Source of the DNA: Ascaris suum
Lineage: Eukaryota > Nematoda > Chromadorea > Rhabditida > Ascarididae
Reading direction: 5' to 3'
NCBI GenBank assembly: GCA_013433145.1
Contig: CM024177.1
Coordinates: 1,938,610 to 2,002,609, forward strand
Length of the DNA stretch: 64,000 bases
The position numbers were made by a program, and so were the translations under genes. Shown here piece after piece: positions 36,839 through 48,800 of this stretch (position 1 is the stretch's first letter; each line of letters opens with the position of its first letter). The notes beneath the pieces were generated by a model. That model was not told the DNA's origin, searched no databases, and saw only the letters and a program-made list of their open reading frames with translations.

Positions 36839-39800
36839 ATGCCTTTCGATAAGGAGATCGTTAGACCTGAGCCGAAATACATAACTTATCAATGTTGGCT
36901 GGCATTCACAAAAAATGAGAGCATGAATTGTGTGCAACCAAAATGTTGCTTGTCGTAAACCACCATCCTTTAAATATAAAAGTGCAAGTTTCTGTAGGTC
37001 ATATTCTCATCATTTCCATGCCATTCGGCGAACAGTTGTCGAGTGTGGCCTTTCGGAAACCAATCACCCACCTTATGATTATATAATTGAATAGAATTCC
37101 TCATATATTTTTTGCTCCAGTCTCTCAATTTCCTCATACGTTATATATCGTTCCGATGATTATTGAAACGGTTTTCTTTAAAGATATATTAATTTAAATT
37201 TCTGACTTTTATCTCCTATTATTCCATTTGTTTTTTTTTTTGATGATTGTTCATTTTATTGATATTGTCAGCAATTTTTTCTGTTGCGTAAAAGAATTCT
37301 GTAGTGTATCTCGATAAAGCATATTAATATTTTGTTTTTTTTCTGAGCTTAATGAATTCATTGATCTTTTCCATATTTTTTTCGCTTTACCTATAAAGAT
37401 ATATATAGTTTTTGATTAGTGATATCTTCGAATAATTTTAACGCATCCAATATTCACTGATATGCCATAAGCGCTCTCCTTCTCCTCTTAGAGATGCGTT
37501 CATGAAATTGGCGAAGCATGATCTTGATCATGCACTATGTTCATTATTCTGAATATGCAATGACTGAGAAATTCATCATATTAGGCACAAATTCATGTAT
37601 CATTCGCCTTCATATGCTCAAATGGTTAATGCACACACATCGGAGAGTAATTTCGGGAATTCTTCTCTCAAATTAAAACGTTTTTAAAAATTGTTTATTT
37701 ATTGTAAGTAGAATTTTGTTTTCATATGAATATTGCTCTATGCCTATTCCATAATAGATGCGAGCAAAAAATAAAAAAAATTCGTATTTCTAGCGTTACT
37801 TCAACGATTTCAATTCACTGCAGAAATGATACGCATAAAATTAACGAGTGCACCATTTGTACATATTACGCGCTCGCTATATGACGCTGTTTACGTAGTG
37901 CAAACTTCATTCGATCATCTACAAACTTTTTTTTTTTGATTTGCTCATAAAAAGAGATTAGCTCCAACAAAACACGAATAAACAACTTTCTTAGGAAAAA
38001 TTGGCAATGAAATAAATCTTCCAGAAACCAAAATAGTAAAGCAAACCCTTTGTTGTGGAAAAAAAAGCCTATTTCAGAGCGGAAGTGGTATCGTTGCAAA
38101 ACGCACAAACGCCTCCTTTATGGCTATCGTTGCTCCCGAGGTTAGCGATTATTTACTAATTGCTAAATTTTGACAACTGTAATATGTAGTAGTTGATTAC
38201 GTTAGTGCAAACATGTGCAATCTAGCCTTAATTAATACCAGAAAATTGCCGCCTAACTGCTATTTATTCTTTTTTTTTAAATTTTTTAAAAATTTGTCAG
38301 CAATATCTGTGATGAATAGTTTGAGCGAATCATATCATTTATCGAATATTCTCGAAACGCTGAATCGCTGCAAAAGTTAAGAGTGAGGTTTGGTCTTGGC
38401 TCTACCATTAATGAGTTAATAAAAAGATTTCAAGCGAATGCCTCTCATATATAGGCTATAAGTTTATGGATGAAATAATAAAGTATCAAGTATAATTCAA
38501 CAGTTACATGTTAATGGGCAATATTCTAAAGGCACTGTGAATGTTTGAAGTGGTTTGATTGAAATATTATAAAATGCATTTAAAAAAATTTTTTTTTCTT
38601 CTTGCTTTTGATTCGCAGTTGAAGCAAGCAAAATATTGAAACAGAGATCACACTATCAATAACACAAATTCTTGACGTCGAATAGGTTGTAAAAGCACTT
38701 ATCAACACTTATTTCTCGCAAATTTGAGAACGGTTGCAAGTTAGTACACAATGCAATCTATGTCATATTAAGAACAGCTATACGAGAGGTTCGCACTGAC
38801 GATGAGGCAAAAACACGGGGAAAAGAGAGAGAGGGGGGGGGGGGGGGGAGAGGGATATGTTCAAGGTTACACAACATTGTGGTCAATTTCTAAAAATAGC
38901 AATATCTTATATTCATTTTCTCAATAGGGAAATTGCATAGTATTCGATCATATTAGAAAATTGGCATAATACAAAAGAATTTATTGCTAAATATTAAATG
39001 CAATATTGTTATTCCTTCAGCAAACGTCTCCCGCTCAACAATTACAAGTCAACATTCATCAGAAGGTTCGTATATTGCAAATTTCATCGATATTGCTCAT
39101 TAGAATGAACGATGAGTGTGTTAAAGCCGATAAAATTCCACTTCAATTTAATTTTCTTTTTTTTTTTTTTTTTTTAATAAAATTTTTCTTTGCATCAAAA
39201 AGAAATTACTTAGTGTTTTATATTGTGAGAATGAAATCAGATCGAAATTCATAGTATTGAAAATATGAATTGATTTACATCGAGAGTATAATGGATGAGG
39301 AAATGTTATTGACGGCCTAACATTATGGTGATCTTCTAATAACGATGAAAACGTTATCATTCTAGGAAGCGAACACATTCGAAATAAATGAACGACAACG
39401 AAAGACAAGTCGTACAACATTGTTCACTATATTCGTCACTATCCTAGTTGTACTTGTTGCTCTTCTTGTGCTATTCATCGTCTTATATGCTAGCGAGAAA
39501 AATAAAAAATCCAATGAAGGCATTTCCACTTCGGATGTATTGATGCAAGTTAAATGCGATCTTCATAAATGCACTAGAAGGTCAGTAATGCATATATTGT
39601 CCTTATTTGGATATGATTTTTTAATGAGTGATAATAATTGGCTTAGGAAAAAAAATTCAACAAGTTGAGATTGCAATTGTAAATTATAAGAATTGATTAG
39701 AAAAAATTATAATATTTATGAGTTGTAGTTTGCATATCGAATGATCTAATGATAAAATACGATTGCAGTTTTAAGTCGCCACCGTTGGTAATTTTGAGTA

Positions 39801-42800
39801 TGGATGGCTTTCGTGCTAGTTATCTCACTCAAAATATCACACCTGCATTACAACGTATTATCGATTGCGGCGTACATAGCAAATATTTAATACCATCATT
39901 TCCGTCAAAGACATTTCCGAATCATTATGCAATCGCAACTGGTCTCTATCCTGCGTGGAACGGCATCGTCGATAATGGTTTTTACGACCCTAATCTACCG
40001 GAGGTATTGGACCTCATTTTCCATAATGTGATAATATTTAAGAAAGTGGGAGTAACAAGATGAGAATAATTGGTATTAATCTGATGATTCATATTCCTCT
40101 ATCCATTAGTATTTGTGGCTAAAGGCACGTAAGAAAGACTAGGTTTTCATGCACGAAGAAAATCTTAGAAACGTTGTAACCACTAATTGCATTGATAACC
40201 GCTACTTGCACGTCACCATATGAATTGTTAGTTCCCCTTAAAAAAGGAGACTAGATTCAAGACAACAATGAAATTTACAGCATCTGAGAAATTTTTGATC
40301 CCTTCGAAGAGAGTATTTTAATAGTTTCGCTGTTAATACTGCTAACGTGATAATGATGGATATATGCATAGTTTCTTTAAATTTTTATTACGTTGTTGAA
40401 AACTTTTTTGTAAGCAGTAAATATCCCACCTCTTAACGATTAAGCATTAAATGCACAAATCTTTTGCAGAAATATTTCAAGAAAACAACACATGATCCAG
40501 GATGGTATCTTGGTGAACCGGTAAGCGATTTTGCTTGGATTTTTCGCAACACAAAAATTTATCTTTCTGTGAAGGCCTTTAAGTTGATCTTTGAAGAATG
40601 AAAAGCACAAAGATAGGCTTAGGCTTAGAGCCACTGAGGAAAGGGCCTCGCAAATGAGTGAATCATAGCTTCAATTATGATCATTTCTGCTGAATCAGAT
40701 AGCTTCAATTATGATCATTTCTGCTGACTCTATTCATCACTTTCTCCCGTAGTGGGTCGATTGAGGAGCATAATGTCTCAGTTTTCATAAGATTATACGA
40801 TCTTTTATAGTGTTTTGAAAAAATTTCATCATAGGTAAGTTACTTTTGTAAATCAACTGACTGTTATGAATTTAAGTTGTAAAATTTATGGCTGTAAAGC
40901 TTATAGAAATTTAAATACTAAATCAAAACTTATAGTACAATCTGCTCACCTCTCATTGCCTCTTCGAAAGCGTTGAAGCAGAAAAGCGTCACTATTGATT
41001 TACGATATCTTCTCTTCACTTTCAGATCTGGAATACTGTACAAAAGTTCGGTATGAAATCAGCGGTCTATTTCTGGCCCGGAAGTGAGGCACCAGCAAAT
41101 GGTAAACATATACTTTCCAACGAGTTGTCAATTTTTAATTCCATTCGGCAGTTTTGGAAAGCATTGGTCAATATGAGGGAATCAAAGTAAAACAATTATA
41201 ATCTCTCAGTTAGACCGGAAGAGGCGGGAAGTTTTTGAAAGTGCAGAGGGAGGGTAGTTTATTGATGAGCGAAGAGAAGGGGAATGAAAAGAAACGTATA
41301 ACCAAAGAGTACTCATAATTTGCCCTAATTTTTAGAGGATTTATATAATTTGGATGGATTGTTTCTCTACACCTCATGAATGATTTTTTAAGCCTTCTGC
41401 TGCTTTCTGCCTACACAATTTACGTTTATTTCAGGTTATTTGTTGATTTCAACAAGTTACTGTTGTTCATAAAATGTGCTCTTCTTATGAGGGATTTCAA
41501 CTGATCATCATAGAATGAAGCGTGTAATTCTTCCAGTTTTGTAGGGTATACAATAAAAGATGACTTATAGGAACTCCTCACATTTAAGGGGATTTCGGAA
41601 TATATGTTGGACGTCAATTTAGAAAGTCGTGGCAAAGTGTTGTTGTTGACGGGAGGTAAATTCACGTTGATCTATTCACGATATTCTTCGATCCACGAAA
41701 AAATCAATTTAAGTTTTGAGCGCTCGATATTACTATGTCAAGACGGAAATTTTGAATTAATTTTGGTAATATTAGTGAAGTGAAACGATTGCTAACGATT
41801 TCATTTTAAAGGAATGCTACCAACAATTTCAATACCGTACGACTCGAAAGTACCATTCACGGAGCGAATCGATAAGGTAATGAGATTTTATTCAATAAGA
41901 TACATAATGCAAATACAAGAGCAATTTAGTTATAGGTATCATTTGTAAATATCTTAATTTTAAATAATGGACTATTTTTCTTAATAATCTCTATATTTTT
42001 TGATGAGAGTAATTTCCTTTAGTTGGACATTATTACTTATAGAATTTTCTATAAAAGCCTATTCTTCCTGAAGTAAAAGCGTTTACACAACACAATCATT
42101 GCAAGCAATCTCATAGGACTCATAGACTATTCTCTGCTCAGTAAAAAATAAGTGAATATTTCTAATTAAGTGTGGTTATATGTGAAAGTTGGCAAACTCT
42201 TTTCTAAAGAACGCCACCCTATGGAAAATGACAATCTGAAAGCAGAAATAGTCTTGATGTTGAACGTAGGCAGTGATCTGCTATCGGTCAACGATACATA
42301 TTGCACAGATTTTCATCTCCGACTGCAACTATTCGTGAGTCACTGTGATTCTCAAGTAGATAGAAGAAGAAAAAATTCAAAGTTTTTTTTTTTCAATGCA
42401 GATTTGCATAAAAATCTTGAGCGTTATACTTCTAGGTTATCGAATGGCTGAATCTGCCAGACGACGAAAGACCCTCACTAATTCAAGTCTATCTAGAGGA
42501 GCCAGATCTTGCAGGTCATGAGGGTGGACCCGATTCGCAAATGGTATGTCTCATAAGTGCAATGCAATAGAACAACAATGAAGTCTTTATGATAAAGAAA
42601 TCATTTACTTATCTATTCGCCATTGCATTGCTCTGTTCATAAAAGACGAAACGAGAAAAATTGAAGAAGGGAAGTAATCTTTTATTGGGGACGCAAGTAT
42701 AAAAGTAAAAATATTTTCCTATACATTAGTCCATAAATCTTGCATAAATTTTTAGTCGGGTATTGTAATATATGATTATCAATGTCAGCTGGAACATATA

Positions 42801-45800
42801 AGGATTTAAAAACTGTCATGTAGATCGCTTCAGATAAAAAAAACGGGACAATTGGAAGCGAGTTAAAAAATGAGGTGACATTAGTGCTTCATGATTAGAG
42901 TAGTAGCAAAATTAAATCATATATTTTTTTTCATTAATAAATGAATAAATATTGGTCGACTGTTGAAATTTTTACAATATTGGTTATTTACAATAAATAT
43001 TTCAATATTTACAATACTGAAATATTTACGATAAGAAATATTGATGAAATATTTATAAATGAGTTGCAAAAATAACGGAAAATTTTTTAAAGGTACGTAC
43101 GGCAATGATTACAGTTGATGGAATAACGAATTATTTCACAAATCGACTGCTTGAAGAGGGACTAATGGGATGCATTAATTTAGTGATCGTCTCTGATCAT
43201 GGTTGGTTTAGCATTTATTCTGCTTGATGCATATATGAACATCAACAATTAGTTAATTTATAAGTTATGCAAAACAAATTTATGCAAAATGATAATAATC
43301 GCATACGGAGAACGACTTAATTTACATCTTCTCTAGGCGTTATGCAAATTTTTTTTTTTTTGCTTGGATGAAATATAATTGGGAAATATCAATTCTTGAT
43401 ACGACTCTCGATTAAGCAGATCATATCCGCATTAATTGATCTGATTTATGGCTTGTTGTAAATAAAAAACGCGAACATTATGATAATACCATAAATTCTT
43501 TTGAAGTTGGTTTATGCTTATACTTGATAAACGTTGCGTATCTCTTCATTTGTGAAATATTCACTGTATGTTAGGCAATTCTTTGCTATGTAGAAGAGAT
43601 TATTTCATTGTAGGAATGCAAACGATTAATTCATCACGCGCTGTGATTATGGAGGAAATTTTACCACAACCTTTCAATGAGGCACTCTTTACAGGCGCTA
43701 TTGCTCATATCTCAATAATTAACAACGGTAACACTTTCATTTCAAACACATTTTTTGAGCTTCTTTTTTGCATAAATCTTTTCTAGAATATTATCGAAAC
43801 AAACTCAACATCGAATACTTCGAAATTAGCAATAATCAAATGAAATCGAAATATCCATTCAAAAATAAAAGAAATGCGGTTGAGTTCGAGAAAATCGAGC
43901 AAAGCAAAAGCAAAAATTATCAACAATCAACAAACTCAGCAACCATTTATCATGACTATTGCTTCAAATTCAAGGCACAAAATGCTTGAAGTTAGTTTCG
44001 TATCAATATGGTGTGAGCGGCAAAAAAAAGACAACGATCATTGATAGCGGTATATCATTGTCACCTTCGAAACGCAATCGATTTGTTCATAAATCGGCCT
44101 CTAGCTCATGTTACTCAATGCCTATATTTTTGATTACAATTTCAGCAGCATCAAATTACTTCGTCCTATATCCTTTTTCTAATTCTTTCCTTGTATTTAA
44201 TTCAATTCATATTCGTTCATTTTTATGAAGATCTTAAGCTTCGTTTTCATGTTTTTTCCATTTTTTTTCTCTCTATAAATCAAAGAACCGTTGATCGACG
44301 AGGGAACTTTCTTGTTAATTTTCTCATATTTTCATATCAAAATTCATTAATACCTTAGACACAACCGTTGATAGTCTAATGGAACCAATGAAGTGTCAAC
44401 ATGGCGTTAACTATTTAACCTATAAAACGAAGCTCACACCAGTTCGATATCATTATCGGGGTTCGTATCGTATCGGTGATATTGTTATCGAAGGACAACC
44501 GGGTGCTTTCATTCTCTCGTTAGTTTCCCGACCGCTAATTCAATTTCAAAGTTTTTTCCACGCACAAACATTTGCTCATTTCTTTTGTTGAATACTAGAA
44601 TCACCTTCATTTGTTGAATAGAAATCATTCACGGCATGTTAGTGATGTAACAATTGAAAGGCATATAAAAAAAGCATTTCGAGTAGCCAAAAAGCAGAGT
44701 TTCACATGAACGTCGAGAAAGACCTTGTATTGCGCAAATTTCTCCTAAAATTTGAATTTTTCGAACATCTGTCCTTTCCGATTCGTTAAATCCTTGTCTC
44801 TAAATGAGTAAATAAGAGAGATTAACGTAACAGTCCCAATGTACAGTGGAAATGGAGGATAAAATTTGCTTATAAAGAATTTGCTGGTAGCCGCTAGCCA
44901 ATTAGAATTGAATTTTTACAACGTTTGATTGCAGCACTCGTGCAGACAACGAATGGCTTATAACTCAACATGGTAATCATGGTTTTGATAATCGTCTCGT
45001 AAATTTGAGGACAATATTCATGGCTATTGGTCCCGATATTGCAATAAAGAAAGAGATAAATGAATTTCAGAATGTGGAATTGTATAATCTTTTTGCAGGT
45101 TTGTTCTTCCTTTTTTTTTTAAGTGACAAATATTTTATTTAATTGTTTTTTTACTATATAATTTCAATTAGTTCGTTTATTATATTTGAAAGAAATGATT
45201 AAGTATTGAAGGATTACATTTAAGAGAAATTTTTCTTCCTATGAAAATCTTCCTATGAGCAGACTGCACTCTATCCATATCAGTAATTTCTTTCTATAAT
45301 TCATTGGCTAGGTGTTTAGATATAAACGAACGGTCGAAAGGTATTGCTCAACTCGAGCAGATCCTTTTCAAGAAGCATCTTCTCTCTTCTTGATGAAAAA
45401 AATTTTGTCCATCACTACTTTTTTTTTTTAGTGCAAATGGTATTATTTGAAATAAATAAGATAACGCAAATATAAGTAACTGAAGTTAGGAATTGTAAGC
45501 ACATGAGGTGCAAGAAAGGAATATTCCATAAGTCACATAAGTTTTTTTTTTGTGTCATTTTTGCAGATCTCTCTCCAAGAAATGATGAGATATGCTGGAT
45601 TATGCTTTAATGTCTCAGCCTTAGCCTGTAATACTTACACAGCTCTCCGTCAAATATGGAGCCATAAACGAGGTCGAGCTAAATCTCGCCAGTTTTAGAG
45701 ACAGTCTCATAAAGATGCCATTTTTATAAGAAGGTAGTCTTCTCGGTAAGCAAGAATATCAGTTGACTTTTCCCTTGCAGATTTGCTTAACGTGACAGCG

Positions 45801-48800
45801 GCACCAAACAACGGAACAAAGGGCCACCTTTATTCAGTTCTCAGAAACCCACCGGCCACAATCCCCGAAGTGTCTTCGGTGACCACTACAGCGCAATGTG
45901 CTTCCCCACTTTCCATCAACAACTGTAATTCATCATGCGCAGTAAGTTATTCACCTTTGCAGCAAAACGATCTCGTTCTCCTATGAGGTTGTAGAATAAA
46001 TTCTATTTAGTTATGAGCTATAAAATCTATCAGATGAGATATGAGTGAAAGGATGCTCAAATGTTCTAGTGAATAATCACTGCATAGGATGGGTAGCTTC
46101 CGGGAAAGAATTCAGAATAAACAAGAATATATTTCATGGATGTATCTATGAAAGAAATATGTCATATGCATTCGAATATTCCATGCATCATACACCTATT
46201 AGAATGCATTGCTTGCTATAATGGATTGTTTCGCTAACCTAGATCTTATATCGACGTTATCGATACAACAGAGCTCCTCTGAAATATCTTTCATAAGCTG
46301 AAACGACTGCCAAAGTAAACCTGTCTTGCAACGTTGACTGAACTGCGATATCATAAAAAGAAGACCAATGACCCATATATAAAAGATTTACATCTCAATA
46401 GAGTTGATCGTATATTTAGAAAAGATGGGAGAGGAGTATATTACGAGAAAGGGATATGCAGATGTAATCTCGTCCAAGGTTTTTGAAAAGACATGTGCAG
46501 CATTTAGGAATATTTCTGCAACATCAAACTTTTTTTTCGGAAATATACTGCCAATAACTTAATCAACAACACGAACATAATATTGATCGGTCTTTTATCT
46601 ATTAAGAACATGCGAGATTTATATGAAAATTGCGTCTTATCAAGCGTAACAATTCCGTTCTTTATTATCGATGATGGTGAGTGTATCATCGAGCTTTGTG
46701 ATGCTATCATTCACTACAATAAAATATTGGATAGAGCACAACTGGTCGAAACAATGATCACTCGAGAAAGTTGGACAACCGCTGCAAGGTTTGTTTCCTT
46801 GAAAAACTTTTTTTTTTCTATTTATTGTTGATTTATTTACTATGCAAGGTGCATTAAATATATCACTTTGTCGAGTCATTTTCGGTATAAAAATATTTAA
46901 AAATAAATGCTTTATCAAAATAAAACATGCTTGTTGTTTTCATGCAAAAATTTCTTACAGTAGAAATAATATCGAATATTTGCCAAAGAATTACTGGTTA
47001 TAGTTTTTGCTTGTAATTTGTCGCGAACCTCGCGAAATAACTAAATGAAAAAGAAAAAAAGAACAAAAGAAAAAATGCCGCGGAAAGCACAAAACTGCAA
47101 TGTTGTGGAAATCAGTCCACGCACTTCCTAGTGCATGTGATGCTCATGCATGCCCCTGACGTCGTTTCCGCTATCGCCGAACACTCTCCCTTTCTACCGA
47201 AGATTTACATCTCCGCTCACAGAATCACTTCGGTACCGGCGTTCACTTCAATTCCCAAAGGACGAGCATCCATCTTTATTTCCAAATGATCTGCGGGTAT
47301 CGAAGGGCTTCGCAGACGAAACGAGCGTACGGACAAGGAATCTGTCAAATCGACTCCTCGGGCCAGGGACCCAAAATTCAGGAACGTCGCTTAGGAGCAA
47401 TCGCTCCAAAGGGAAGTTCTCCAGGGGGCGCCAACAAGACACCAATCAGAGATTCGCCTGCCGTTGAGTAGCGGCCATCAGCAACGGGGCTAAAAGGCCC
47501 ACCAAAGCCCCTCGTCTCGCGCATCGTCAGAAACAATTGGCCATCCCACACCGAAGCCTCACGCTCTTCACTCGTTGACTCCCTCTTTATTATCCAGCGA
47601 ATCTCCTCTACAGCCTTGCACACGGCATCATGCACCAAGAAAATTTCCTACTATACAGTTGCCTTATCACAGTTGCCATCTGCAAATATTATTTAATGCA
47701 TTATTTTGCAGGTTTATTTGTAAATATATAGACCATTATATATGATAACACAGATGCATTTATTTTATAGAAGAGATTGTGTTTATTATGTGGAGGGTTT
47801 GCAAAGTTCGAATCAATGTGCACTTGCACAAAACGATAACACTACGACGATTTCTCTATTTATCAATAAAGGTAATGCATAAGAATTGCTTTCAGCCGAT
47901 AAAATTTCCTAGCGAAAATAAATTCAGTATGACAACTGCACAAGGAGAGCGTTTTTTAAACAACTATATGAAAGCAAATAGAGGAATTAGCACAATATGT
48001 GCTTTTGAAGTCGTGCACATATCTGGCTAGCTAATGCAATACGAAATGTGTGCAATGATGCAATTGTATTTTAATCGCTTCTTCGACTGATCGTGAAAAT
48101 ATTCTCTAAAACGTTATTTCTTTATTACCTCTCAGAAAAACGGTTTGAAATAGAATCATGATTGATGTTAAATTCACGTACTTTATTCACGTACCTAATT
48201 CACGTATTCACATACGTAATTCACGTAGTGTCACGTAATTAATTCATATATTCACGCAATCGAATTTTCGTTACCTTTAAATGATTATAATTCTTATCGA
48301 AATTAATCGATCAGCGTGAAATATGTCACTTTATATCGTCTATTGTGCTCATTAAATTTCTTCTATGTTCATTGTTTCTCAATTTCACTATCAGATAAAT
48401 CAAAAAGCTTCCATAGAAAGAGATACATCATCACATACAGTGTATTTTGTAAATATAAACTTATAAAAGCTTATAAATAAATTAAATAAAAGCATAGAAA
48501 ATAAATCGAGCGCTTTCTTTGTATTTAGAATGGTTGTAGGGAGTTTTTGATTCTTTGAGTGAATTTTTGAAACATACTGCAAAGATATCGAAAAATCTCT
48601 ACATGAAAATTTCTTTTCCGCATTTTTTCCACTCATCTAGTCTCTTATTGCTTGTGAAAATATTTTATGATGGTTGCACTAATGGTATAAACTCAACGGC
48701 ACTATAAATTCAACCGCATAAAGCAATAGATGAAGAAAATGAGCAAAAATGATGCTTATCGATTTTATTAGCTTTTTCTTCCACTATCTGCAAAAATTCT

